Origin: Eonycteris spelaea
Lineage: Eukaryota > Chordata > Mammalia > Chiroptera > Pteropodidae
Length of the DNA: 64,000 nucleotides
Assembly: GCA_003508835.1 (NCBI GenBank)
Contig: PUFA01000116.1
Location: forward strand, 2,666,001 to 2,730,000
Direction of reading: 5' to 3'
Numbering within the stretch: the stretch's first letter is position 1; every line of letters begins with the position of its first letter. Below the pieces are notes generated by a model. It was given only the letters and a program-made list of their open reading frames with translations, was not told where the DNA came from and did not search any database. Position numbers and translations under genes: made by a program. Below are positions 23,006 to 34,182 of the stretch, one piece after another.

Positions 23006-23960
23006 ATGAATGATAAAATGAAAATAACTACAAATCTATCAACAATTACTTTCAGTGTAAATGGATTAAATGCTCTAATCAAAAGACATAAGGAAACCAG
23101 ACTCATACATATGCTGCCTACAAGAGACACACTTAAGATCAATAGACACACACAAATTAAAAATAAAATGATGGGAAAAGATATTTCATGCACATGGAAA
23201 TGAAAAAGCTGGGGTAGCCATACCTTTTCAGACAATATAGACTTTAAAACAAAGGCTACAATAAGAGACAAAAAAGGGCGTTTAGTAATGATAAAGTGAT
23301 CAATACAACAAGAAGACATAACCTACTAAACATATATGCACCTAACATAGGAGCACCTACATGTATAAAACAAATACTGACGTAAAGGGAGAGACTGAGG
23401 GTAATACAGTCATAGTAAGAGACTTTAACACCCATTGACAACCATGGGTAGATCTTCCAGACAAAAAATCAACAAGGAACAGCAGCCTTAAATGACACAC
23501 TAGACCAGATACATTATATTAATATTTTTTGAGCATTTCATTCCAAAGCAGTAGAATATTTATTCTTCTCAAGTGCACACAGAACATTTTCCAAGACAGA
23601 CCACATGTTAGGCCACAAAATAAGTTTTGAAAAATTTAAGAAGACTGAAATCATATCAGGCATCTTCTCTGACTACAGTGGTACAAAACTAGAAATGAAC
23701 TACAAGAAATAAAAAAAAACTGAAAAATACATAAACACATGGAGGCCAAACATACTACTAAACAATGAGTGGTTAACAAAGAGATCAAAGAAGAAATCAA
23801 AAGATACCTAGAGACAAATGAAAATACAAACACAACTTAAAATCTAAGGAACACAGCAAAAGCAGTCTTAACAGGGAAATTCACAGCAATACAGTCTAAT
23901 CTCAAGAAACAAGAAGAATCTGAAACAAACAATCTAATCTTGCACTTAAAATAGCTAGGA
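23006..23960 (+). pseudogene. L1 ORF2 endonuclease region, broken
   Basis: ORF2 begins with the apurinic/apyrimidinic-like endonuclease that nicks target DNA. The opening codons read TFSVNGLNALIKRHKE, matching the family 'N-VNGLN-PIKR' start. Further fragments in shifting frames include a GDFNTP-like segment near 23420 and the FFSSAHGTF-like stretch near 23560. The segment between the start and 23203 has lost the 'QETHL' catalytic block in readable form. Multiple stops interrupt it. Confidence 0.82.
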
Positions 23961-25150
23961 AAAGGACAGGAAACAAAATTAAAAGTTAGGTAGAAGAAAG
24001 GAAATAATAAAGATCAGAGCAGAAATAAATGAAATAGAGTCTAGAAAAATAACACAAAAGATCAATGAAACCAAGAGCTGGTTCTTTGAAAGGATAAACA
24101 AAATTGATAAATCTTTAACAAGACTTGTCAAGAAAAAAAGAGGGACCCAAATAAAGAAAATCAGAAATGAAAGAGAAGTGACAAAGGAATACACAGAAAT
24201 ACAAATACAATGAGCAATTATGCCAACAAAATGGAGTCTGGAAGAAATGGATATATTCCTAGAAACATGCAATCTCCCAAGAATGAGTCAAGGAACAAAA
24301 AAATCTAAAGTGGCCTATCACACCAATGAAAACAGAATTAGTAATCAAAAAACTCTCAAAAAACAAAAGTCATGGACTAGAAGGCTTCATAGGTGAATTT
24401 TACCAAACATTAAAAGAAAAATTAACACTTATTCTCCTCAAACTTTTCCAAAAAATTCAAAAGGAAGGAAGTTTCTCAAATTCATTTTATGAGGTCACCA
24501 TTACCCTGATTCCAAAACCAGACAGAGATAATACAAAAAAAGAGAATTATAGGCCAATATCCTTGATGAACAAAATACTACCAAAATAAATTCAGCAATA
24601 CATTAAAAATATCAAACATCATAATCAAACTGGATTTATTCCTGGGAAGCAAGGTTGCTTCTATATCCACAAATCAATTACTGTGATACATCATATTAAC
24701 AAATTGAAAGATAAAAATCATTTTACCATATCAATAGATGCAGAGAAAGCAAAATCCAGCATCCGTTTGTGATTAAAAACTCTCAGCAAATTGGGAATAA
24801 AGCGAACATATCTCAACACGACAAAGGCTATATATGACAAATCTACAGCTAACATCATACTCAATGGAGAAAAGCTAAAAGCATTTTCCTTAAGATCAGG
24901 AACAAGACAAGGATGTACTTTCACCACTTTTATTCAACATAGTATTGGAAGCCCTAGCTACAGAAATCAGACAAAAAAGAGAAATAAAAGGCAACCAGAT
25001 TGGAAAGGAAGTAAAATTGTCATTATTTGTAGATGGAATGATACATTATATAGAGAACCCTAAAGATTCACCAAGAAGCTGTTAGAACTGATAAATAAAT
25101 TCAGTAAAGTAGCAGGATACAAAGTTTATATCAGAAAATGAATGCATTTT
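23960..25150 (+). pseudogene. L1 ORF2 reverse transcriptase region, broken, catalytic motif altered
   Basis: The reverse transcriptase copies L1 RNA at the nick. Readable blocks are [14 protein letters not shown] (about 24077), then 24326-24589 with KSHGLEGFIGEFYQTLK, ITLIPKPDRDNTKKENYRP and SLMN, then 24791-25063 with [20 protein letters not shown] followed by RQGC. The palm motif, normally FADDM, reads FVDGM (25026-25040) in its frame, so the second catalytic aspartate is replaced by glycine. A frame change separates it from the RQGC block. Part of the region before 24230 is deleted relative to the family. Confidence 0.88.
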
Positions 25151-26720
25151 TATATACCAAAGAAGAACTATCGGAAAGAGAAATTAAGAAAACAATACCA
25201 TTTAAAATTGCATGAAAAATAATAGAATACCTATAAATCAATTTAACCAAGGAGGTAAAAGACCTGTACTCAAAAAATTATAAATAATTTAAAAAATATT
25301 GAAGAAGATACAAATAAATGGAAGCATACACCACGCTCATGGGTAGGAAATCAATATTGTTAAAACATCCACCTGGCCAAAGAAATCTATAGATTCAATG
25401 CAATCCCTATCAAAATATTAATGGCATTTTTCAGGGAACTAGAACAAATCATCCAAAAATTTATATGGAACCATAAAAGATCTGAACAGCCAAGCAATCT
25501 TGAGAAAGAGCAAAGTTGGAGGTATCACACTACCTGATATCGAACTATACTACAAGGCTACAATAATCAAAACAGCAATGGTATTGTCATAAAGATACAG
25601 AGATCAATGGAACACAAGAGAGAAATATATGACAAAGGAGGCACGAATATACAATGGGGATAAAGACAGTGTCTTTAATAAATGGGAAAACTAAGCTGGA
25701 CAGACACATGCAAAAAAAAAAAAATGAAACTGGACTACCTTCTTACACTATGTAAGAGAATAAAATCAAAATGAGTTAAAGACTTAACAAAACCATAAAA
25801 CTCCCAGGAAAAAACACAGGCAGTAAACTCTAACACTGCTCTTAGTAATTTTTTTCTTGATTTATCTCCTCAGGCAAGTGAAACAAAAGAAAAGATCAAC
25901 TAATGGGACTATATTAAACTCAAAAGTTTTTGCACAGCAAAGAAAACTATCGACAAAATGAAAAGACGATCTACTGAATGGGAGAAGATATTTGCTCTGA
26001 TACATTTGATAAGGGGTTAATATCCAAAATTTATAAAGAACTCATATAACTCAACAACAACAACAACAACAACAACAACACAACACAACAAACCAACCCC
26101 AAAACAATCCAGTTAAAAATGGGCAGAAGACCTGTATAGGTATTTCTTCAAAAAGACATACAAATAGCTAATAGACATATGAAAAGATGCCATCAGCGAA
26201 ATGCAAATCAAAACCACAATGAGATATCATCTTACACCTGTCAGAATGGCCATTGTTAACAAATCAAAAAACAAGGAATGTTGGTAAGGAGTGGAGAAAA
26301 GAGAACGCTCATGTACTATCCGTGGGACTGCAAATGGATATAGCCACTGCAAAAAACAGTTTGGAGGGTCCTAAAACACATTAAAAATAGAACTACCTTT
26401 TGACCTTGCAATTGCATTTCTGGGTATTTATCCAAAGAAAACCAAAATACTAATTCTTAAAGATTTATGCACCTCTATGTTTACTGCAGCACTATTTACA
26501 ATGGCTAAGATATGCAAGCAACCTAAATGCTCATCGATAGACAATCAGATAAAGAAGTTATGGTGCATATATACAATGGAATACTACTCAGCCATATGAA
26601 AAAACGAAACCTTACCATGCAACGACATGAATGGACCTAGAGTATTATGCTGTGTGAAATAAGTCAGACAGAGAAGGATGATTTCACTTATATGTGGAAT
26701 CTAAGGAACAAAATAAACAA
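25150..26720 (+). pseudogene. L1 ORF2 C-terminal region, broken
   Basis: Fragments of the thumb and cysteine-rich C-terminus are readable in changing frames, for example the WKKHT/INIVKTS-like stretch near 25330 and the WNHKRS-like stretch near 25470. Near 26570 the YTMEYYSAI-like terminus (atacaatggaatactactca) appears. A (CAA)n run of about 40 bases at 26053-26093 has expanded inside it. Confidence 0.82.
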
Positions 26721-27050
26721 AATGAAAACAGACTCACGGGTATAGAGAACAAACTGGTGATTGCCAGATGGCAGAGAATTGGGGGTGTTGGTGAAAAAAA
26801 TGACATGATTAAAAAGTACAAATTAGTAGTTACAAAATAACGGGGAGTTATAAAACTAACAGTCATAGCACAGGAGATATAGTCAATAATATCGTCATTA
26901 CTATGTGTAATGCCGGGTGGGTGCTAGAGTGATCGGGGGCATTACCCTGTAAATTATATAAATGCATAACCATTGAACTGTACACCTGAAAATAGTACAA
27001 CATATACATATATATGTATACACACACACACACACAACAATACAGAGTTG
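26720..27050 (+). repeat. L1 3' UTR and tail
   Basis: The stretch runs from gtatagagaacaaactggtg through agttataaaactaacagtc and attgaactgtacacctgaaa to a TATA/CA simple repeat (27001-27038). This is the typical 3' UTR of late L1MA-type elements. Confidence 0.8.
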
Positions 27051-27207
27051 TGAGCATTAAAAAAGATTAGCGCTGACATAGGGTAGGGCTTTTTTTCTTT
27101 GTCATTGTTCAAATCCTAACAGAATAAGATTGTAAATTGCAGTGCTTCATAAGAGAATGAGACCCCCTTGTATGAGATTCATTACAGATGACATGTATAA
27201 CTTAAAA

Positions 27208-27279
27208 AGAAAGGAAGGAAGGAAGGAAGGAAGGAAGGAAGGAAGGAAGGAAGGAAGGAAGGAAGGAAGGAAGGAAGGA
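27208..27279. repeat. (GGAA)n microsatellite, about 18 units
   Basis: This is an uninterrupted tetranucleotide array. Its length and purity suggest it is recent and polymorphic. GGAA arrays are also ETS-factor binding platforms. Confidence 0.97.
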
Positions 27280-28136
27280 TCAGTTTCAGGTAACTAGTTG
27301 AATCAGCTCTCTGTGAATGGCCTCCTACACAGTGCGAAACAGGCCATCGCAGTGAGCTGTGGCGAGCCACCTGAGGAAGGTCTGGGCTCTGCTCTCTGCT
27401 GCTCTCCGGAGGCGGGAAGCAAGCAGAGCGTCTCTATGTTTCTGGGGCTGTGTGCGCTCCTAGGAAGATCCTCACTTAGGCTTGCATCCTTCCACCTAAA
27501 CTTCTGGGCCTCTCTCTCTTCACACGGAATGAAGGCTGATTTTATCTTTATCTATCACTGACACAGACCTAGCCCTTCACTGTGAAGAGGACAAAAGCAA
27601 ATGGAGAGATGAAAGAAACCCAAAATAGCTCTTTCTGGAACTGATTTGTATCACAGTTATAAATGGCTCGGGCATGAAAGGAAAGGAGGCCTTAAGCACT
27701 GCTGCTGAAGACAAGAGGAGGAACCATTCCCCCCGTCCCCCTTTTCTTTCTTGTCCAGCTACTCGGAGCGAGCCCTGCGGGAGAGGCACTCACCGTGAGA
27801 CTGTCTGCTGCGGCCGCCCTCACACGTGGCACGTGGACTCCCGCCCTCGGCCACCCCTCCGCCGCCCAAAGCACATTTTATAATGCAAATCACTGTCAGC
27901 TACATGGCTCATTATTTTCCTCTCTGAATAATATATGAACACATCAATTATGTGTCCGTTTCTAAATGCACACCCTTGTAGCGCTGACCTCGTCCTGCCT
28001 TCACGTGTTTCTGAAGCGCTCCTGACATCTGTCAGCCGGGTCAGTTCCAAACCTTTCTACCCTGTGATCTGATTGTCTCAGCACGTCGCAGACTTCCTCT
28101 CTGAGGAGCTGCGCGGAGGGCGCGGGGGGCACTCAC
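27280..28136 (-). other. Downstream intron flank of the CNTNAP2 exon
   Basis: No repeat is recognised. Sequence near 27400-27460 and 27750-27870 is GC-rich. The stretch 27860-27960 (ttataatgcaaatcactgtc and following) contains an octamer-like ATGCAAAT and is free of repeats. The next exon downstream of the gene is not in the window. Confidence 0.5.
28131..28136 (-). promoter_or_regulatory. Splice donor of the CNTNAP2 exon
   Basis: GTGAGT follows CAGTG on the minus strand. It is a strong U1 match on the intron side. Confidence 0.85.
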
Positions 28137-28285
28137 CACTGCTTGTAGTCCGCGTCACAGTTGCAGTAGTACTTGGGGTCCGTGCAGAATGCCACAGGCG
28201 CATTTCTGGATCCCGGGCCCGGAGCCTCCCCAGTAGTAGTGCTTCTCGTTGGCTTTGCCAACCCACCAGGTGTACGGGCTTCCAT
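28137..28285 (-). CDS. CNTNAP2: CNTNAP2 internal exon (fibrinogen-like domain), with an apparent 8-nt frameshift gap
   Basis: Contactin-associated protein-like 2 is a type I membrane protein of neurons. It clusters Kv1 channels at juxtaparanodes with contactin-2. On the minus strand the exon is bounded by a ctttctcgcag acceptor (AG at 28287-28286) and a GTGAGT donor (28136-28131). It opens with two bases of a split codon, then reads [32 protein letters not shown]. After a frame change it continues [16 protein letters not shown] and ends in TG (the tryptophan codon completed by the next exon). The cysteine-rich WGGS...C.C...C...C.C pattern is that of the fibrinogen C-terminal-like region between laminin G domains 2 and 3. 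The family has E-R-N between I and C; here 8 of those nucleotides are absent at the 28187/28188 junction, giving 149 rather than 157 nt and a stop at 28157-28155. Everything else is intact, so assembly error or a recent mutation are the likely causes. A paralog (CNTNAP4/5) is less likely. Confidence 0.86.
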
Positions 28286-28296
28286 CTGCGAGAAAG
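28286..28296 (-). promoter_or_regulatory. Splice acceptor of the CNTNAP2 exon
   Basis: The minus strand reads ctttctcgcag directly before the first exon base. The polypyrimidine tract is short, with CTCAAT about 28 bases upstream as a possible branch site. Confidence 0.8.
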
Positions 28297-28709
28297 GGGC
28301 AAGGCACATTGAGCTGGGGCTAGGAATGCGTCATTGCGATGTCACTCGCACCCGCCTCCTCCAGGAGTGGCACTGCTCCCTGACAGACGGCACGTCACGC
28401 ACCCTCTTGAAAGTAAACGTATTTCCATAACAGGAATATTTAACAGACATAGCGGAAGGAATGGAAAGCTCAAGCGTTCCCACTAGGATATAACCTCTTT
28501 CCTTGGAAGAAACTTTTACAGTCAAACTCCTGTGATTTAGGGATGCATTATGCAAACTGGCCGCCCAGATGGGGCACGTCCACGAGGAAGGCATAGAGGC
28601 CACACGCTGACTCTGTAATCTACAGCACAGTTCATGACTAGTCGTATTTTCTGGGAAATGACAGTCGTGGAGATTGTAGACTATTAGGGCTGTGGATTTT
28701 CATTGTGTA
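28297..28709 (-). other. Upstream intron flank of the exon
   Basis: No repeat or further exon is seen. The open frames here on both strands are chance or antisense to the exon. Confidence 0.5.
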
Positions 28710-28805
28710 CAACCTCCTTACTTTACAGGTAAGGAACTTACGTCTAGGAAGGTTAAGGGATTCTTTCAAGCACACAGTAGATCAGCTCCAAAACTGGAAG
28801 TTTGA
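28710..28805 (-). repeat. MIR SINE fragment
   Basis: acctccttactttacaggta, then ctaggaaggttaagggattc, then agcacacagtagatcagctc follows the reverse complement of the MIR core. Confidence 0.6.
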
Positions 28806-28867
28806 CACTATATCACAAGACATTGTACAGTGCTTTTCATATGATCTTCTTTTCTTTATTATTTGGC

Positions 28868-30110
28868 CTAATATTCACTCATTTATTCATTCATTCCATC
28901 CATCCATCCAATCTGCACACATCCACTGAGTTTCCATTTTGCGTCGAACACTAGAAAACTCAGTAGTATAATGGAGATAAATATTGAGAATACATTATAA
29001 TAAGACACAGATTAAGTTGAGTGAGGGAAAGAAGAAGGTCATGAAGGAAGGTTTCCTAGAAGAGGTAAAATATTTGAGCTGTGTCTGGAAGGTTGGGAGG
29101 GTGTCACCTGGGTGAATAAGGATGTAAGAGGTAAGGGCTCCAAGGTGGAGCAGGCAGAATGGCAAAGTCCTATGTAATGTGCACTGTGGTAGGACAGGGC
29201 TGGGGAGAGAAGTTCGAGAGGGTAGCAGATGAGAAGCCCTGTCACAAAACATCTTTTTCCAAATAAGAAGTTGTTTTGCATTGGCGCATTTGTACTTTTC
29301 ATTGCTGATTTCCTATTTAAGAAGGTTGAACTTCATCCTGAAAGTAATGGGAGACAAAGAATTTTAAGCAGGGGATTATTATGATCAAAGTTGTGGTTTA
29401 AAAGATAGTCGGATGAGAGACAGACTTCTGGGGGATGAATTCAGGGAAGCCAAAGTGATGCTTCTGTGTTAACACAGAAGAGATAATGAAATTGTAGTGG
29501 AAACGGAGAGGAAGAGAAAAGAAAGAGATGAAGGCGGTACACCTGGCTTGGGACAGTTGGGATGAGGGTGGGCAGAAAGGAAGGAAGAAGGTGCTGGGGA
29601 CTGAGCCGACGTTTCTGGCGTGGGTGCCTAAGACGACGGCAATGTGCTTCACCACAGTAGGCAACAGGGCAGGAAGATGAGACATTTAGGGAATGCTGAA
29701 CAAAGGATGATGAGCTTGATACACGAAACAGGCAACTGGCTACAGAAGTCTGAATCTCAGGAGTACTTTCTGGGCTGAAACCCCGTTTTAGGAACCATCG
29801 GGGTAAACCGGAAGGTGTTGGTAGAACAGAAAGAGAGGGTGATGGCCATAGTGGAGGTCAAGAGAGGAAGCAGTCAGAGAGCAGGAGGGAAAACAAGACA
29901 GCACTTCCAAAAGAGCGTCTGTTCAGCATTGTCCACTTTCACAGTGAAGTCTGTTAAGATGAGGCTTTGAACGTTCTCTATTAATTTAACAGCTTGGAGG
30001 TCATGGGAGGTCACAGGTGAATGGTGGAAGGAGGCATCAGGTAGCAGCAGGCAGAGGGGGAGAACGGAGCGAAGAGGAGCCCGAGAACAGTGTCTCCTGA
30101 GGAAGCGGCG
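28868..30110 (-). mobile_element. Long L2 LINE relic (1.2 kb)
   Basis: The plus strand begins with ttcactcatttattcattca and a CATC-rich patch, the reverse complement of the L2 tail. It passes through gaaggaaggtttcctagaag, caaggtggagcaggcagaat, gaacttcatcctgaaagtaa and tctgttaagatgaggc, and reaches cttggaggtcatgggaggtc. This order spans the 3' UTR and the end of ORF2 of L2 in antisense. It starts about 580 bp upstream of the exon. L2 has been dead since early mammals; copies this long are uncommon. Confidence 0.8.
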
Positions 30111-33100
30111 GGGGCAGAGCCGGCCCGTGAGCCAGCAGGCGAGTCAGTCAGGATGTCCAGGGCTGCTACGGCTAAAATCCCATTATAACAACCCTCCGCC
30201 CTTTCAGGACGTTCGGTGTCCACGTGTCCCGTATCTGTGCGAGTGCGCAGAAATAAAATGAGGAAAAGTCTCGTACTCGGCGGGTTATCATGTGAACCAT
30301 CAGAGCATCTAAGCCAGTGAAACCAAACAGCAAGCAAGGGCCATCCCGGAATTGTGTAAACACTGCGCTGTACTTTCTCAGATCCCCTGGCAGCTCTGCC
30401 TAAGGACAGCTGTGTTAAAAGGTCGGAAAATTCCAGTCACGGGACGGTGCTGGGACTAATGCTCGGGCTTAAGGTTCCCGCTGCAAGGGATGAGCCAATG
30501 CTCTGAAAATGGGAAGGGGCGATCTAGGCATTCTGCTCCTTCGGACAAATCTCTAGATTTTACAGTTGTGTTGAACTGATTTGGAAAAGTCAGTATTTTT
30601 CTTTTGGCGTGATCATTTAAGGAACTTGGATTTTTCAAAATATATATTTGACTCGACCCTGTAAACAGCAGAGAGGGAGATTCAGGGCCCCTGCTCTGAG
30701 GGGAGGAAAGAGCGGGCTCGCTGTGACAGGGTCCGCACTGCAGCCCGCCTTCTGCCTGCCTGGGCCTCGTCCCGTCGTGAGGGGGCTGTGTTTGCTTTCT
30801 ACATTCAAGCTATTTTGCTTCTCTCTTCTTTTCCATCACGGTAAAGAGTAAAGCACCAACTTCTGATGCTCTCCAATGTTGGAACCATGATCAATAACAA
30901 CCTCTTGATTTCTTTTGATGCAGTCAAGAGTTTTTTAAGAAGGCTTAAAAAAAATCCCATTTAAGGAAACTGTAAAATCTGAGCCAGGTCACTTGACCCT
31001 TAAGCTGCACTAGGTCTCTGCTGATTCCCCCTGTGGCCGTGTGACGGGAGAAGGGCAAAGGTGGATGGGGCCACGCTGAGCCTGCAGAGGCCCCAGGGGC
31101 CACCTCCTGACCCCAAAGTGCAGAAACACGACCTAGACTGGTTTTTGCATCGTTCATTGCACGGCGTCTTTTCAAGCTGACCTAACGTTAAATTCTTTTT
31201 CTCGAAGGGGTTTTGGTTACTGTCAGTTTTTGGAAACTAGGGGACACTGGCACACCTAGTGGAGGGTGGGAAACAAAGCGGACACCTGGAGAGCTGGAGT
31301 GAGTAGCTGGTCTGGTAGGAAGCTCCCTTGTTCTGTCTGTTCCTTGGACGCCCATGAAGCAGTATGAATTTCGGAACCTCAGCTCCATTTCTGATTATTC
31401 CTTCCAGTGACTAGAAACAACGCAACACTGTTACACTTCCATTACAGAGAGTGATGGTACTTTGTACAAACCAGAGAGCTGGCTCAGTATTCCTTATAAA
31501 AATCAGAACGGAGTCAGTAAAAGGAGCAGGAAAATCCTCAGCTTCTCCTTTAGCAGGAGACAGAAACGTGCTGCAGGGCACGCGGGGAAGAGAGCAGCTG
31601 GTTCCCAGCAGTGCCTTCTGGGAGTCCCAAGATGCCCGGGAGAGGAAGGCTCACTGTCAAGATGTTCGGGCTGTGGGGGTTCCAGCAGGAGCCCTACGCG
31701 CTGCACGGGACCCAGGCTCTGAGCTAAACTCACATGGCAGACCCTCAGTTCCCTGTAGGGAGGGGATCTTATTAGACCCCAGGACGGGATCCGAGTGGAA
31801 AATATGCAGTGACATTTCCTTATTCATTGCAAGGAGGTGACGCACTAGTGACTAGCAAAGAGTAGCCCAATTTCCCCCTTCCTGCAACTGTTTTCTTAAG
31901 TCACAAAACTTTAGTCTTCTATAGCTAATATTCCCAGTGAGGGTGATGCAAAATAAATGCTATTTTGTTCTCCTTCCTAGGAAAAGCAGCTAAGCGCAGT
32001 ACAATGTATTCCTGGGCTGTCTCCACATCTACCATGAACAGAATAATGCCTGTCGGAAAAGCATAATCCAGGGAAAAAGCAAATTGTATCCTTTGTTATT
32101 AGCATTGGTTAATTTGGTTAACTTAAATCACTATCATTAAAATAAATTATTAATTTGGTGTATGTTTTATATTCAGCAAGAAGAGAATGATTCAATTTGC
32201 TTTGAGCAGAGAATTGCCTCATTCCACTGCTATGCTAATGAAGAGCTACTTTTTCCTTTAAGAATCATTATTTACCTGTTAATTAGCTTCGGGAGAAAGC
32301 AGTTCGAGGTGATAAAAAAGAAAGATTTTTTTAAAAAGATAAGAATAAGAAGTGGTGAGAACAGAAATAATTTAATTATCTAGTGGCAAGAGTTCAAGAA
32401 GTTCTCTAACCTCTGAAGATGAAGATTTTTGTTATATATTAGTGTAACCACTCCAACAAGATTAGGTAACGATGGACCATGTTCAAAGTTAAATAGAAGC
32501 TCAGTTATCCAAGTGAGGCATACTGCATCAAAACAGCCAAATGCGGATTGAATTAAATATAATAACTACACTGTTTGTACTCACTGAGGATCAAGCTTTA
32601 TTACGGTGAAGGGTTTATTATGGTTTGGATGATTAAACAGGGAAAGGGGGAAAGAAAAGAGGCTGCTTATTTCCCAAGACTTAAAGGAACCAAGAGATTT
32701 CTGTTATTTTTCCAGTAACAAGTTTTTCCAGAAACACAAGCGCAGATGCATGGGGACCTCTTGTTGGAAATTTGGTGCAAACCTGTGATTTCAAAATGTG
32801 TTCTTTGGAAATTCTGGGCTACACGAAGTAACTTAACAGTCAGATTAAACAAATACTTATCCTGATACACTACATGATAAGACCCAGCAGGGTCACTGGG
32901 ACATTTAATTAGTTCCACTTCGTCCACTTTGAGAGGATATTAAAAACAATAGCACAGGGGTTTGTAGTCTCTAAAATGAAAACTTAAAACATCATTTTAG
33001 CTTGATAAAGCCTAGTTTTATTATATCTACTCCTATCCAGTTATCTACGAATTCTGTTAAAGACTCGCAGGGGTCTGTTTAGCAGAGGAAATAGAACGGG

Positions 33101-33139
33101 CACAAACGCAGCAGATACCAGCCTTTCACTGCTCTGCTT
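30111..33139. other. Intronic sequence, mostly unique
   Basis: No transposon is confidently recognised in 3 kb, and no splice-bounded exon. The stretches 30040-30420 and 30640-31330 are GC-richer. The 129-codon open frame at 31451-31840 shows no family motif. AT-rich sequence lies at 32080-32640. Confidence 0.45.
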
Positions 33140-33157
33140 AGCGCCCCCTGCTGGCAG
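33140..33157 (-). promoter_or_regulatory. CTCF-type binding motif
   Basis: The minus strand reads ctgccagcagggggcgct. It matches the CTCF core (CCASYAGGGGGCGC with flanking TGGC-like bases) at nearly every position. It lies in the upstream intron 4.9 kb from the exon, outside any recognised repeat. Confidence 0.65.
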
Positions 33158-33956
33158 CTTCCTCACAGCCCTCCCGTGCGCCGGCTGGCGGGCAGCTTTC
33201 CTGCTGTTTGAAGCGCCAGGGTCCTCCTTCCAGAGCCGCGACTGTACTCCGAAAAGTCTCCCATTTCCTCCTCCTTTCCGTTTTTACCACGTTACCACCA
33301 AATCATTGTTTCTCCACTTCGTCAGTCAATTTTAGCTGATCCCTCTGATGTGATTACAATACTCCATCCCGAGGTATGAATGGTGATAATATGCTTACTA
33401 AGTAAAGACATCTTTGGTGTGATTTGAGGCTGTATGTGCAAAGCTTTTCAGTTCCTGTGAGAATCTTCTTTCCCATGCGAACACCCTAGAGAAGGCAAGA
33501 CCTTGTAATAAACTCTGGCCCGGCTGGAGAAGATGAGAAATTTGGAGGTGCTGTAGCTACGACTGGGCCTTCCAGATAACCTGAGAGCCGTAACGTGGCA
33601 GACCCAGCAGCACAGAATTCCCTTTTCCTCCAGGACGAGATGTGCACAGTTCCAGGGCCCTAAAGGCTAAAGCTGCCGGCTGCCTGGGCCCCAAGCATAC
33701 GAGGGGGCCAGGCCACCAGTCCTCGAGTTCTCTGGCTTAAACAGGGGCAGCCTCTGTTCAACGTGTGGAGTTCATCCTTAAGCAATCACTTCCAAGAACC
33801 GGACCATGGCAGCCCACCTTGGGATCCTCCAGAAAAAGGAGGGCTGGGAGGTGAAGTCACGGAGTGACTACTTTTGCGCTTTTCCTTCTGGTCAGCCAGT
33901 ATAGGGAAGGGTTTCCAACTTCTAAGAGACATCTGAGGTTCTTGTGTGGCCTACAG
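33158..33956. other. Intronic sequence, no feature recognised
   Basis: GC-moderate unique sequence. No exon with both splice sites is visible. Confidence 0.45.
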
Positions 33957-34182
33957 CAGCATTCCCCGACCTTTGTGGCACCAGGGACTGGTGCTCCTGT
34001 GAGAATCCAATGCCCGATGATCTGCGGTGGAGCTGAGGCAGTGATGCTGGCGCTCGGGAGTGGCTGCAGACACAGATGAAGCTTGGCTCACCTGCCTGCT
34101 GCTCGCCTCCTGCTGGGTGGCACGGTTCCTAACAGGACACTGACTGGTACTGGTCTGCAGCCCTGGGGTTGGGGGACTCCTG
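33957..34182 (-). mobile_element. hAT-Charlie MITE (MER1-like)
   Basis: cagcattccccgacctttgt, then ggcaccagggactggtgctc, then cctgtgagaatccaatgccc, and finally cggttcctaacaggacactg with ggttgggggactcctg at the end. It is the inverted counterpart of the 7260 copy and retains slightly more of the internal segment. The target duplication is not clear. Confidence 0.82.

Larger units (their letters stand above)
20221..27050 (+). mobile_element. Near full-length, inactive L1 retrotransposon
   Basis: This is the largest element in the window. It starts ggcaggtaaagatggtgg (the usual L1 start) and has a GC-rich 5' UTR to about 22000. ORF1 remnants reach 22839, ORF2 remnants run from about 23000 to 26700, and a 3' UTR ends in a TA/CA-rich tail. 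A decayed target duplication is plausible: cattaagaattag at 20199-20211 and cattaaaaaagattag at 27055-27070. Both reading frames carry many stops and frameshifts, and the reverse transcriptase active site is altered. The copy cannot be mobile. It lies on the strand opposite to the host gene, the orientation that is best tolerated in introns. Confidence 0.93.

Noticed and set aside
31451..31840. 129-codon open frame as a candidate exon or gene
   Set aside because: No recognisable domain, three overlapping frames are similarly open, and no acceptor/donor pair frames it.
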